DNA from: an uncultured Butyrivibrio sp.
Lineage (GTDB): Bacteria > Bacillota > Clostridia > Lachnospirales > Lachnospiraceae
Direction of reading: 5' to 3'
Length of the DNA: 41,443 nucleotides
NCBI GenBank assembly: GCA_947168335.1
Contig: CAMVLM010000014.1
Coordinates: forward strand, 1 to 41,443
Made by a program: the position numbers and the translations under genes. This document shows positions 7,864 to 16,670 of the stretch, piece by piece (position 1 is the stretch's first letter; the number at the start of each line of letters is the position of its first letter). The notes beneath the pieces are model-generated. The model saw only the letters and a list, made by a program, of their open reading frames with translations, was not told the origin of the DNA and ran no database searches.

Positions 7864-9465
7864 ATGAAGCTGTGTTTCATCGGTGCAGACCATGAAGTTA
7901 CTGGAAGCTGCCATTATTTGGAAATTGGTGATAAGCATATTCTTGTTGATTATGGTATGGAACAGGGAAGGATTTCTTTTGAACATGTGGAACTCCCTGT
8001 GGCGGAGGCCGAAATCGACTATGTTTTTCTTACACATGCTCATGTGGATCATTCCGGAAATCTTCCGCTTTTGTTTGCAAGGGGATTCAGAGGAAAGATT
8101 TTTATGACAGAGCCCACTGCAGATCTGTGTAATATAATGCTTCGGGACTGTGCACATATACAGATGCAGGAAGCAGAGTGGAGAAGCCGTAAAGGTAAGA
8201 GAAACAAGGAAATCAAGCAGATCGAACCTCTGTATACAATGGAGGATGCTGACGGCACATTAAAGCTTATAGTGCCATGTCCTTATGATACTAAGATAGA
8301 AATATGCGAAGGTGTGGAAATCAGATTTACCGATATCGGACATCTTCTCGGCTCGGCCAGTATTGAGGTTTGGGCTACTGAAAAAAATGCCACAAAGAAA
8401 ATCGTATTTTCCGGCGATATAGGAAACTATGATCAGCCGATAATAAAGGATCCTGCATTGACGGATTCTGCGGATTACGTGGTTATGGAGTCGACTTACG
8501 GTGACAGATATCATGGTGAGGAGAGGCCTGATTATGTGGCTGAACTTACTGAGATACTAAACAGAACATTCGCAAGAGGAGGCAATGTGGTAATTCCTTC
8601 TTTTGCAGTTGGAAGAACTCAGGAGATGCTCTATTTCCTGAGAACGATTAAAAAGGAAAAACTTGTAACTGCAGTCAGTGATTTTCCTGTTTATGTTGAT
8701 TCGCCCATGGCTGTTGAGGCAACGGAAGTTTTCACGGATCATGCCCTTGACTGTTATGACGAAGAGGCGCTGGCTCTGGTTAAAAAACATATAAATCCGA
8801 TTTCTTTCCCGGGACTTAATCTTGCGATTACTACAGAGGAATCAAGAGAAATCAATGAGGAGGAGACTCCTAAAGTTATTATTTCTGCCTCCGGTATGTG
8901 CGAAGCGGGCAGAATCAGGCATCATCTGAAGCATAATCTGTGGCGCCCGGAGTCCACAATTCTGTTTGTTGGATATCAGTCTGTGGGAACCACCGGAAGA
9001 GCTATTATTGAGGGGGCAGATAAGGTCAGACTGTTTGGTGAAGAAGTTGATATACAGGCTGAAATATGCAAACTGACAGGTCTTTCCGGACATGCTGATA
9101 AGGGAGGCCTGATAAACTGGATACAGGGCTTTAAGGAAAAGCCGAAGAGAGTTTTCCTTGTTCATGGCGAGGATGGCGTCTGCACATCTTTTGCAAAATG
9201 TCTTGCTGAGGAATATGGATTTAATACGTATGCGCCTTACAGCGGAACTGAATTTGACCTGATTTCAGGGCAGATTATCAAGGAAGGTGTGCCTGTTGCA
9301 GCTATCAAGAAGCCTGCCAAACTTGTATCCGATGTATTTACAAGACTTAAGGCTGCCGGCGCAAGACTTACTGCTATTATTGCAAGAAGCGAAGGCATGA
9401 CAAACAAGGATAAGGCGAAATTTGCAGACCAGATTCTGGCACTTTGTGACAAATGGGATAATTGA
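7864..9465 (+). CDS. Beta-CASP metallo-beta-lactamase-fold hydrolase (RNase-like)
   Basis: A 533-residue protein starting at ATG 7864, directly after AAAGGAGGTG. An in-frame ATG at 7774 is rejected because it lies just behind the tRNA terminator. It has the metal-binding motif HAHVDHSG, the later ligands in GHLLGSAS and FSGDIGNYD, then beta-CASP motifs (MESTYGDR, PVYVDSPMA, SASGMCEAGRI) and the RMMBL motif LSGHADKGG. These define the CPSF73/Ysh1-like group of RNA-processing nucleases, distinct from RNase J. A C-terminal extension of about 60 residues follows. It probably acts on RNA in the cytoplasm. It stands alone between tRNA-Leu and thyA, which begins 57 nt later. Confidence 0.88.
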   Translation: MKLCFIGADHEVTGSCHYLEIGDKHILVDYGMEQGRISFEHVELPVAEAEIDYVFLTHAHVDHSGNLPLLFARGFRGKIFMTEPTADLCNIMLRDCAHIQMQEAEWRSRKGKRNKEIKQIEPLYTMEDADGTLKLIVPCPYDTKIEICEGVEIRFTDIGHLLGSASIEVWATEKNATKKIVFSGDIGNYDQPIIKDPALTDSADYVVMESTYGDRYHGEERPDYVAELTEILNRTFARGGNVVIPSFAVGRTQEMLYFLRTIKKEKLVTAVSDFPVYVDSPMAVEATEVFTDHALDCYDEEALALVKKHINPISFPGLNLAITTEESREINEEETPKVIISASGMCEAGRIRHHLKHNLWRPESTILFVGYQSVGTTGRAIIEGADKVRLFGEEVDIQAEICKLTGLSGHADKGGLINWIQGFKEKPKRVFLVHGEDGVCTSFAKCLAEEYGFNTYAPYSGTEFDLISGQIIKEGVPVAAIKKPAKLVSDVFTRLKAAGARLTAIIARSEGMTNKDKAKFADQILALCDKWDN

Positions 9466-9522
9466 GAAAAGTGTGATATAGTTTGTAGGGAAAAATAAAA
9501 AGCAAAATCTGGAAGGGGAAGT

Positions 9523-10374
9523 ATGAGTAAAGCAGATGAGATTTTTATAAATATGTGCAAGGACATTCTTGAGAATGGCACCAGCACTGAAGGGGAGAAG
9601 GTTCGCCCCCATTGGGAGGATGGAACTCCGGCTTATACCATAAAGAAATTCGGCGTGGTAAACAGATATAATCTGGCAGAGGAGTTTCCTATCATGACAT
9701 TAAGGAAAACTGCTCTTAAGAGTGCTACAGATGAGATGCTCTGGATATGGCAGCAGAAGTCCAATAATATCAATGACCTGCACAGCCATGTGTGGGATGA
9801 ATGGGCTGATGAGACAGGCTCTATAGGAAAAGCTTACGGATATCAGATGGGTATCAAACACAAGTATAAAGAGGGAATGTTTGACCAGGTGGACAGAGTT
9901 ATCTATGACCTTAAAAATAATCCCTTCAGCAGACGTATTATGACGAATATGTATGTTCATCAGGATCTTTCAGAGATGAATCTTTATCCCTGCGCATACA
10001 GCATGACTTTCAATGTTACCCAGAAAAAGGGTGATGACAGGCTGACACTTAATGCAGTGCTTAATCAGAGATCACAGGATGTCCTTGCTGCCAACAACTG
10101 GAATGTTGTTCAGTATTCGGTACTGGTTCACATGCTGGCTCAGGTATGTGATATGAAGGTTGGAGAACTTGTGCATGTGATCGCTGATGCTCATATTTAC
10201 GACAGACATGTAGAGCTTATTAAGGAGCTTATTTCAAGAACTCCGAAGCCGGCACCGACATTCCATTTAAATCCCGATGTCCATGACTTCTATGAGTTTA
10301 CAAGAAATGATGTTTCTCTTGAAAACTATGAGGTTGCTGGAGAGCAGATCAAGGATATCCCGATTGCGGTTTAA
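9523..10374 (+). CDS. thyA: Thymidylate synthase
   Basis: A 283-residue ThyA that methylates dUMP to dTMP using methylene-tetrahydrofolate and yields dihydrofolate. The catalytic Cys lies in NLYPCAYSMTF, followed by LNQRSQDVLAANNWNV (dUMP phosphate and Asn ligands) and IADAHIYDRHVE. The C-terminus ends KDIPIAV, as in the family. It starts at ATG 9523 behind GGAAGGGGAAG. It lies 41 nt upstream of folA, the enzyme that recycles its dihydrofolate product, a classic pairing. The length matches the family (about 264-285). Confidence 0.97.
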   Translation: MSKADEIFINMCKDILENGTSTEGEKVRPHWEDGTPAYTIKKFGVVNRYNLAEEFPIMTLRKTALKSATDEMLWIWQQKSNNINDLHSHVWDEWADETGSIGKAYGYQMGIKHKYKEGMFDQVDRVIYDLKNNPFSRRIMTNMYVHQDLSEMNLYPCAYSMTFNVTQKKGDDRLTLNAVLNQRSQDVLAANNWNVVQYSVLVHMLAQVCDMKVGELVHVIADAHIYDRHVELIKELISRTPKPAPTFHLNPDVHDFYEFTRNDVSLENYEVAGEQIKDIPIAV

Positions 10375-10415
10375 TGACGGCTTTTACAAATAATTACTGA
10401 GAGGTTTTTTACAAG

Positions 10416-10904
10416 ATGAAAATGATATTATCTGCTGATGAGAACTGGGCCATAGGTAATAAAGGACAGCTTCTTATCAGAATTCCCAATGATATGAAGA
10501 ATTTCCGTGCCGAGACCATGGGTAAGGTTCTTGTTTACGGTAGAAAGACTCTGGAGACATTTCCCGGAGCGCAGCCGCTTGAAGGCAGAAAGAATATAAT
10601 TCTTTCAACCAACCCTGATTATCAGGTGAAAAATGCAACAGTGGTACACAGCATAGATGAGTTAAAGGATGCTATTTCAGAATATGATACGGACATCGTT
10701 TACTGTATCGGCGGTGCCAGGGTTTATGAGGAACTCCTTCCTTTGACAGATACCTGTATAGTAACCAAGATCGACAGGAGCTTCGAGGCTGACAGATATT
10801 TTACAAATCTCGATGAATCCGAGGATTGGGAGCTCGTAGAGGAGAGCGACGAGCAGGCTTACTTCGATACAACTTATACTTTCAGAACATATAAGAGAAA
10901 GTGA
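10416..10904 (+). CDS. folA: Dihydrofolate reductase
   Basis: A 162-residue enzyme reducing dihydrofolate to tetrahydrofolate with NADPH, completing the thymidylate cycle begun by the upstream thyA. Family features are ENWAIGNKGQL at the N-terminus, the IPNDMKNF substrate helix (Asp at the catalytic position), the nucleotide-binding GKVLVYGRKTLE, and CIGGARVYEELLPL. It starts at ATG 10416; GAGAGG sits about 10 nt upstream. A strong terminator follows, so thyA-folA form the end of this transcript. Confidence 0.96.
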   Translation: MKMILSADENWAIGNKGQLLIRIPNDMKNFRAETMGKVLVYGRKTLETFPGAQPLEGRKNIILSTNPDYQVKNATVVHSIDELKDAISEYDTDIVYCIGGARVYEELLPLTDTCIVTKIDRSFEADRYFTNLDESEDWELVEESDEQAYFDTTYTFRTYKRK

Positions 10905-10913
10905 TTAAAAGTC

Positions 10914-10954
10914 CCGCATTGTCTGTTGTAACTGACAGGTGATGCGGAATTTTT
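10914..10954 (+). terminator. Intrinsic terminator after folA
   Basis: A long stem of about 13 bp (10914-10926 with 10935-10947, including G-U pairs) with an 8-nt loop, followed by AATTTTTATT. Confidence 0.85.
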
Positions 10955-11064
10955 ATTAATCCTTAAGATAAGCTTAAGATTGCATACAATATTGTGATTT
11001 TATCTGTTATATATGTTAAAATAGGTTGTAATTTTGGGGAATACTAATAAAAAGGGGAAAGAGT

Positions 11065-12354
11065 ATGAAAAAAGTTTTATTTACAGTCATTTCATGTTTT
11101 GTACTGCTTCTTGCAATGCCTGAGGATGTAAATGCGGCAGCAGGACACAAAGCCAATGGTTCAACAATGCAGCAGGATGCATATGAGCTTTCATTGGAGA
11201 AGATGTACTATGATCATGGAAGCGACAATGAGGGAAAGTTTTACAAATTCAAGACAGGTACTCAGGAAGGCCTTTATCTCTTAAGTCTTCAGACTGTCGT
11301 AATGGATGCACAGAACACAACAAACAAGTGCACATCTTATGTAAAGGTTGTGGACAGATATGGCACAATTGTTTCTGCTGCACAGGCAGGTGGTAATGCC
11401 GGTGATTACAGAAATGCATACGATGGTACAAAGCCCGGAAGAGCCATGGATATTATTCTTCCTGTTGAGGGCCTTTCAGCAGATACATATTACTATATTT
11501 GCCTGGTGCCCAATGATGGCAACAAGAATGCGGCACTTGATATAGTAAACTCTTTTGAGGTTGATTTTGTACCTTTCAGAGCTGCTGATAATTTCAATAT
11601 GAAATATGGCACAAATGGAGAGCTTGAGTTTTCATGGAGCAACTCCCAGTCTTACAACACATACAATCCGCTTACACCTTATGATGGTTTCCAGATTGAA
11701 CTTTCTCAGGGCAAGCAGGTAAGAAGACAGTATGCCGGTAACGGTGGTACAACTAGCTACAAGATTGCAGCAAATAATGCAGATCTTAAGGCGCTTGGTT
11801 ATCCTAAAAACAGTATAACCGTTAAGCTTGGCTGCATTCAGACATACCACTCTCTTTTCAACGAGAGTAAGTCAGTAGATAAGTGCGTTTATGCTACTTC
11901 AATATTCACAACCAAGAGCCTGAATAAAAAGGCAGAGTCTTCTGTCAGCGGTTTGAGATACAAGATCACAAATCCCAAGTCAAATGGTAACGGTACTGTT
12001 TCAGTTGTAGGCATAGCAGGTGATACACCCAAGAAGGTTGTTATCAGTGATAAAGTTAAGATCAACGGTATTACTTATAAAGTAACAGCCATTGAGAAAA
12101 ATGCTTTTGCCAATAACAAGAAGATCACTGAAGTAGAAATCGGCAAGAATATCAGAGCAATCAGAAACAAGGCATTCTTTGGATGTACCAAACTTAAGAA
12201 AGTTACAATTAAGAGTAAGGTTCTTAAGAAGGTAGAAAAGGACGCATTTACAAATATGGATCCCAAGGGAACAATTAAGGTTCCGAAGAGCAAACTTGCA
12301 AGTTATAAGAGACTTTTCGACAAAAAGTACACAAAGGGTGTTGTAATTAAATAA
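11065..12354 (+). CDS. Secreted protein with C-terminal BspA-type leucine-rich repeats
   Basis: A 429-residue exported protein. A signal peptide (Lys-Lys start, hydrophobic core, cleavage near VNAAAG at about residue 27) precedes a large beta-rich region of unknown family (about 40-290). From about 300 onward there are BspA/LRR_5 repeats with the usual hallmarks (KVTAIEKNAFANNKKITEV, IRAIRNKAFFGCTKLKKV). Such repeats mediate surface adhesion or protein contacts. There is no sorting signal or obvious anchor. ATG 11065 follows AAAGGGGAAAGAG. The gene is monocistronic, with terminators on both sides. Its function is unknown. Confidence 0.85.
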   Translation: MKKVLFTVISCFVLLLAMPEDVNAAAGHKANGSTMQQDAYELSLEKMYYDHGSDNEGKFYKFKTGTQEGLYLLSLQTVVMDAQNTTNKCTSYVKVVDRYGTIVSAAQAGGNAGDYRNAYDGTKPGRAMDIILPVEGLSADTYYYICLVPNDGNKNAALDIVNSFEVDFVPFRAADNFNMKYGTNGELEFSWSNSQSYNTYNPLTPYDGFQIELSQGKQVRRQYAGNGGTTSYKIAANNADLKALGYPKNSITVKLGCIQTYHSLFNESKSVDKCVYATSIFTTKSLNKKAESSVSGLRYKITNPKSNGNGTVSVVGIAGDTPKKVVISDKVKINGITYKVTAIEKNAFANNKKITEVEIGKNIRAIRNKAFFGCTKLKKVTIKSKVLKKVEKDAFTNMDPKGTIKVPKSKLASYKRLFDKKYTKGVVIK

Positions 12355-12369
12355 TAAGGTAATAAATTG

Positions 12370-12400
12370 CCGGCATGCGGATTTTTCGTATGCCGGTTTT
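12370..12400 (+). terminator. Intrinsic terminator after the BspA-like gene
   Basis: A 10-bp stem, CCGGCATGCG paired with CGTATGCCGG (one G-U), with a 7-nt loop, then TTTT. Confidence 0.85.
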
Positions 12401-12411
12401 GTGTTTGTTTA

Positions 12412-12440
12412 TTGACCAAATTCGTTGTTTGCGATATTAT
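12412..12440 (+). promoter_or_regulatory. Sigma-A promoter of the TrpXYZ-type ABC operon
   Basis: TTGACC (12412-12417), an exact 17-nt spacer and TATTAT (12435-12440). The predicted start near 12447 gives a 5' UTR of about 70 nt containing the inverted repeat at 12455-12483. Confidence 0.75.
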
Positions 12441-12454
12441 ATACTTGTTTTACT

Positions 12455-12483
12455 TTTACGGTTTAAAGCGTTGAAACCGTAAA
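12455..12483 (+). promoter_or_regulatory. Perfect 10-bp inverted repeat in the 5' UTR (operator or RNA hairpin)
   Basis: TTTACGGTTT and AAACCGTAAA flank a 9-nt loop. The repeat begins about 8 nt after the predicted transcription start and ends about 30 nt before the AGGAGG ribosome site. There is no T tract, so it is not a simple terminator. It fits a repressor operator just downstream of the promoter, or a stabilising 5' stem-loop. Confidence 0.65.
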
Positions 12484-12515
12484 GACAAACCTATTCAAAA
12501 GAGGAGGATTATAGT

Positions 12516-13661
12516 ATGAAAAAGAGAATTATTGCAGCAGTTCTTTCAGGCGCTATGGTACTTAGCCTTGCAGGCTGCGCACGTACAGCAGGTGGCACTC
12601 AGACAGCTACTGAGGCTTCATCAGATGAGGCTGTAAATGAGGCTTCTGAGGAGTCTTCTGAAGCTGAGACAGCTGAATCAGAGGAGGCAGCATCAGAGGA
12701 TACAGCAGCTGCTGAAGAGAGCACAGAAGAAGCAGCTGATGATACAGCTAAGGCAGAAGCAGGTAAGACATTTCATGTTGGTGTAATCCAGCTTGTTGAG
12801 CATCCTGCACTTGATGCAGCTACAAAGGGATTCGAAGAGGGTCTTGAAGCAGCACTTTCAGCTGATGGCTATTCTGTAGAATTCGATTATCAGAATGCTC
12901 AGGGTGAGCAGGCTAACTGTGCTACAATCGCTACAAAATTCGTAAATGATAATGATGATCTTATTATGGCAAATGCAACACCTGCACTTCAGGCAGTTGC
13001 AGCAGCTACAGGTGACATTCCGATTGTTGGAACATCAATCACTGACTACAAGTCAGCAGGTGTTATCAAGGACAACAACGAGCCCGGTACAAACGTAACA
13101 GGTGCTTCTGACCTTGCTCCCGTTGATGAGCAGATCAAGCTTCTTCAGAAAGTAGCTCCTGATACAAAGCAGGTTGCAATTCTTTACTGCTCTTCTGAGG
13201 CTAACTCAAAGTTCCAGGTAGAACTTGCTGAGGCAGCTCTTGATGCAGCAGGTATTGCATACAAAGAGTTCACTGTTGCTGATTCTAACGAGCTTCAGTC
13301 AGTTGTAAGCAACGCTGTTTCAAGCTGCGATGCTTTCTATATCCCTACAGATAATACAATCGCAGACAACATGTCTATCGTTAAGAATGCAACTCTTCCT
13401 GAGAAGATTCCGGTAATCTGCGGTGAGGAGAATATGTGCAAGAACGGCGGTCTTGCTACTCTTTCAATCAGCTACTACGATCTTGGTGTTGCTGCAGGTA
13501 AGCAGGCTTATGAGATTCTCGTAAATGGTTCAAATCCTGCTACAATGCCTATCACATTTGTTTCAGAGGGTATCACTTCTGAGTACAATCCTGAAGTTGC
13601 AAAAGCAATCGAGTGGGATGAGAGTCTTCTTGAAGGCCTTACAGCTATCGAGATGGAATAA
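12516..13661 (+). CDS. ABC transporter substrate-binding lipoprotein (TrpX / PF04392 family)
   Basis: A 381-residue lipoprotein with lipobox LAGC (Cys about residue 22) and an unusually long Glu/Ala/Ser-rich linker of about 55 residues before the periplasmic-type binding domain (HVGVIQLVEHPALDAATKGFEEG). The domain matches ABC_sub_bind, whose characterised members bind tryptophan or tyrosine or other small ligands. Conserved stretches include DIPIVGTSITDY, QVAILYCSSEANSKFQ and YIPTDNTIADNM. It is first in a three-gene operon with the matching permease and ATPase. ATG 12516 follows GAGGAGG. The substrate is not determinable from sequence. Confidence 0.88.
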   Translation: MKKRIIAAVLSGAMVLSLAGCARTAGGTQTATEASSDEAVNEASEESSEAETAESEEAASEDTAAAEESTEEAADDTAKAEAGKTFHVGVIQLVEHPALDAATKGFEEGLEAALSADGYSVEFDYQNAQGEQANCATIATKFVNDNDDLIMANATPALQAVAAATGDIPIVGTSITDYKSAGVIKDNNEPGTNVTGASDLAPVDEQIKLLQKVAPDTKQVAILYCSSEANSKFQVELAEAALDAAGIAYKEFTVADSNELQSVVSNAVSSCDAFYIPTDNTIADNMSIVKNATLPEKIPVICGEENMCKNGGLATLSISYYDLGVAAGKQAYEILVNGSNPATMPITFVSEGITSEYNPEVAKAIEWDESLLEGLTAIEME

Positions 13662-13689
13662 TTCTATTATATTTAAGGAGTAATTTAGT

Positions 13690-14571
13690 ATGATCTCGCT
13701 TTTACATGTATTGCCCGGTTCAATTGCCCAGGGACTTATCTGGGGAATTCTGGCAATAAGCGTTTTTTTGACTTTTAAGGTTCTTGATTATGCTGATATG
13801 ACTGTTGATGGCTCATTCTGTACAGGTGGAGCCACCACAGTTATGTTGATGCTTTCGGGACATAATGTATATCTGGCTCTGCTTTGCGGAACTATAGCCG
13901 GTATGCTTGCAGGTTATGTGACAGGACTTTTGCACACAATGCTTAAGATTCCTCCGATTCTTTCCGGAATCCTCACACAGCTTGGACTGTATTCAGTGAA
14001 TCTGGCTATTATGGGAAAATCCAATCAGGCAATCAGTGTTGATCAGTATGCGTTGATAGTCAGCCTTAGATTTATCAACTATTCCATAATAATGTCACTT
14101 ATTGTTGTTGCAGTTATCATTGTTCTTCTGTATCTGTTTTTCGGAAGCGAGATCGGTTCTGCAATAAGAGCGACAGGTTGTAATCAGAATATGGCTAGAG
14201 CCCAGGGTATAAACACAGGACGTTGTATCCGAATTGGTCTTGTGGTAAGTAATGGTCTTACTGCTTTTGCAGGTGGAATGTACGCCCAGTATCAGGGAAA
14301 CGCTGATGTAAATGCGGGTCGTGGTGCTATTGTTATCGGCCTTGCCGCAGTTATTATCGGAGAGGTTATTTTCGGAACCAGACATAATTTTGCACTTCGT
14401 ATGGCATTTTCTGTTTGCGGCGCGATCATTTATTACATTGTTATCGCAGTGGTATTGCAGCTTGGACTTCCGTCTACATATCTTAAGCTGCTTAGTGCTG
14501 TGCTTGTTGCTATTTTCCTTGGTATCCCTGCTATACAGAGTTATTTTGGAATCAAGAGCAAGCAAGCCTGA
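13690..14571 (+). CDS. ABC transporter permease (TrpY-like, branched-chain permease fold)
   Basis: A 293-residue inner-membrane protein with eight or nine hydrophobic segments. The N-terminus (GSIAQGLIWGILAISVFLTFKVLDYADMTVDGSF) and the loop EIGSAIRATGCNQNMARAQGI, which contacts the ATPase, are typical of the permeases paired with PF04392 binding proteins. It starts 29 nt after the binding-protein gene with a GGAG ribosome site and ends 37 nt before the ATPase gene, in one operon. Only one permease gene is present, so a homodimer is expected. Confidence 0.88.
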   Translation: MISLLHVLPGSIAQGLIWGILAISVFLTFKVLDYADMTVDGSFCTGGATTVMLMLSGHNVYLALLCGTIAGMLAGYVTGLLHTMLKIPPILSGILTQLGLYSVNLAIMGKSNQAISVDQYALIVSLRFINYSIIMSLIVVAVIIVLLYLFFGSEIGSAIRATGCNQNMARAQGINTGRCIRIGLVVSNGLTAFAGGMYAQYQGNADVNAGRGAIVIGLAAVIIGEVIFGTRHNFALRMAFSVCGAIIYYIVIAVVLQLGLPSTYLKLLSAVLVAIFLGIPAIQSYFGIKSKQA

Positions 14572-14607
14572 GACAATAATCTGAATATTTAGAGGAAGAG
14601 CATAGAT

Positions 14608-15399
14608 ATGTTAGAGATAAAGAATCTTGTAAAAATATTTAATAAGGGAACGATCAATGAGAGAGTGGCATTAAATGGTGTTAACCTCACATTGAACGAC
14701 GGTGATTTTGTTACTGTTATCGGTGGTAACGGTGCAGGTAAATCGACTATCCTCAATGCTGTCGCAGGTGTATGGCCGGTTGATGAAGGCAGCATAATTC
14801 TTAACGGTCATGATATTACAGGCTTACCTGAATATAAGAGAGCAAAGTACATTGGCCGTGTTTTCCAGGATCCTATGATGGGTACCGCAGCAACAATGCA
14901 GATTGAAGAGAATCTGGCACTGGCAAAGAGACGTGGTCAGGCAAGAGGCCTTGGCCCCGGTATAAATGCTTCTGAAAGAGCAGAGTATAAGAACCTTCTT
15001 AAGTCTCTTGATCTTGGACTTGAGGACAGACTAACAAGTAAGGTTGGACTTTTGTCCGGTGGTCAGAGACAGGCTGTAACACTTCTTATGGCTTCTCTGA
15101 AAAAACCTGATCTTTTGCTTCTGGATGAGCATACAGCAGCCCTGGATCCCAAGACTGCAAAGAAGGTGCTTGAGATTTCCGAGAATATCATCAAGGAACA
15201 TAACCTTACAGCACTTATGGTTACTCATAATATGAAAGACGCTATCGCTCATGGTAACCGACTTATTATGATGAGTGAGGGACGCATCATCTATGATGTA
15301 TCCGGCGAAGAGAAGAAGAATCTTCATGTTTCTGACCTTCTTCAGAAATTTGAGGAGGCCGGAAGCGACGAAGTAAATGATGCCATGGTTCTGTCATAA
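14608..15399 (+). CDS. ABC transporter ATP-binding protein (TrpZ-like)
   Basis: A 263-residue ATPase with Walker A GGNGAGKST, Q-loop VFQDP, signature LLSGGQRQA, Walker B LLLLDEHTAALDP and H-loop VTHNMKDA. The DEHT variant, His in place of the usual Pro after the catalytic Glu, is characteristic of this transporter group rather than a defect. It energises the permease just upstream. ATG 14608 is preceded by AGAGGAAGAG. The operon ends at a hairpin around 15496-15540. Confidence 0.9.
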   Translation: MLEIKNLVKIFNKGTINERVALNGVNLTLNDGDFVTVIGGNGAGKSTILNAVAGVWPVDEGSIILNGHDITGLPEYKRAKYIGRVFQDPMMGTAATMQIEENLALAKRRGQARGLGPGINASERAEYKNLLKSLDLGLEDRLTSKVGLLSGGQRQAVTLLMASLKKPDLLLLDEHTAALDPKTAKKVLEISENIIKEHNLTALMVTHNMKDAIAHGNRLIMMSEGRIIYDVSGEEKKNLHVSDLLQKFEEAGSDEVNDAMVLS

Positions 15400-15495
15400 G
15401 ACTTTATGAAACACCATAAAATGTCATAATAAGACAGACTGGATGGTGAAATGGCTAATCAGATGAAATCTGATTGCAAATAACAATTCATATAG

Positions 15496-15540
15496 AGCCT
15501 CAGAAATATATAGATGATTCTATGTATATCTGGGGCTTTA
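15496..15540 (+). terminator. Probable terminator of the TrpXYZ-type operon
   Basis: AGCCTCAGA (15496-15504) pairs with TCTGGGGCT (15529-15537, one G-U), with a partly self-complementary AT-rich apical region, then TTTATTG. The T tract is short. The rest of 15400-15690 holds only a small TCAGA/TCTGA hairpin near 15460 and the promoter at 15572; I see no gene in it. Confidence 0.6.
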
Positions 15541-15571
15541 TTGCAGCCTGTATTACATTTGGCATGAATTC

Positions 15572-15600
15572 TTGCAAAATAGGCAGTGACATAACATAAT
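15572..15600 (+). promoter_or_regulatory. Sigma-A promoter of the LRR-VWA-MoxR operon
   Basis: TTGCAA (15572-15577), an exact 17-nt spacer and CATAAT (15595-15600), about 90 nt upstream of the first gene of the trio. Confidence 0.6.
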
Positions 15601-15690
15601 GTAATTTGAATTACTGAATGAATAAAAAACAATTAAAAACGGCAATCAACCTAAAATAAACATAGAAAGAATAACAAATAACCTGTAGTT

Positions 15691-16668
15691 ATGAGTAAGT
15701 TTACATACGAGATAAAAACAGATAACGATAAAAATCAGTATATCGAGATCACCGGACAGGAGACTGACGAAGGTGAGACAGCCAGCATAATTGATATACC
15801 TGAGGCAATAGAGGTGAATCCGGCAGAAGGAGCAGAGGATGATTCTTCTGCAAAGAGTCTGCCGGTCAGGGCAATCGGAAATCACGCATTTTCATCCAGG
15901 AAGGATATAAAGGAAGTAATGCTTCCGGACAGCATTGATACTATTCTGGGATTTGCGTTCCATAATTGCAGTAATCTGCGAAAAATATCATTGACCGATG
16001 GCGTCAAAGAATTTCTGGATGGAAGTACGAGGCAGTGTGACAGTCTGGAGATCGTAGATGTTACCATAAAAAGAAATAACTATGAGATAGTACGCAGTAT
16101 TCTGGGGGACAATGACAGAAGGCTTACCTTCTTCCTGCATTCGGAAGGGAAGGATGAGGCAATCCTGGTATTTCCCGGATTCAATTATGATTTTGTTGAG
16201 AATACAATGGCAAGGACAATCCAGTTTGCCATTGAAGGAACCGGATATGCCTATAGAGAATGCGTTAAAAGTAGTCTGATAAATTTCAGGGAGTATGACA
16301 ATCTCTTCTCAAAGGCATCAGCTGACGATAGTGTCACCGCCGAGATGATAGCTGTAGCAAGGCTTTTAGCGCCCTATGAGTTGTCAGAGGATAATCGTGA
16401 GATATACCTGAATTGGTTAAAAAAGAATGCATATAAGAATTTGACCAGATTGATCAATAATAAAAAGACAGCCATATCATTTATGGAAATGGAAGATGTT
16501 ATTGATTTTTATATAAAAAGAAAACTCATTGAATCTGATGTGGCAAAGAAACTGACACACCTATCATCTGAAAGAGGTTTGACAGCAATAGTCAGTCTTT
16601 TGATGGAGTACAATAATGACAGTAATGACACATCCGGTGATAATGGGCTGTTGGAGCTTGATTTCTGA
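15691..16668 (+). CDS. Intracellular leucine-rich-repeat (BspA-like) protein, first gene of the LRR-VWA-MoxR operon
   Basis: A 325-residue protein with no signal peptide or membrane segment. Residues of about 65-125 form two or three LRR_5 repeats (VRAIGNHAFSSRKDIKEVMLP, then ILGFAFHNCSNLRKISL), the same fold used by secreted BspA proteins, here apparently cytoplasmic. The remaining 200 residues are mostly helical and match no family I recognise; they include TGYAYRECVKSSLINFREYD and a C-terminal helical region. No Shine-Dalgarno sequence is visible before ATG 15691. Its stop lies 2 nt before the VWA-like gene, so the two are tightly coupled. It may be the recognition or substrate-binding subunit of the trio; this is inference. 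Confidence 0.75.
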   Translation: MSKFTYEIKTDNDKNQYIEITGQETDEGETASIIDIPEAIEVNPAEGAEDDSSAKSLPVRAIGNHAFSSRKDIKEVMLPDSIDTILGFAFHNCSNLRKISLTDGVKEFLDGSTRQCDSLEIVDVTIKRNNYEIVRSILGDNDRRLTFFLHSEGKDEAILVFPGFNYDFVENTMARTIQFAIEGTGYAYRECVKSSLINFREYDNLFSKASADDSVTAEMIAVARLLAPYELSEDNREIYLNWLKKNAYKNLTRLINNKKTAISFMEMEDVIDFYIKRKLIESDVAKKLTHLSSERGLTAIVSLLMEYNNDSNDTSGDNGLLELDF

Positions 16669-16670
16669 TT

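Noticed and set aside
12441-12515. T-box or riboswitch leader for the TrpXYZ-type operon
   Set aside because: The leader is only about 70 nt, and I find no T-box sequence or terminator/antiterminator pair, just one inverted repeat.
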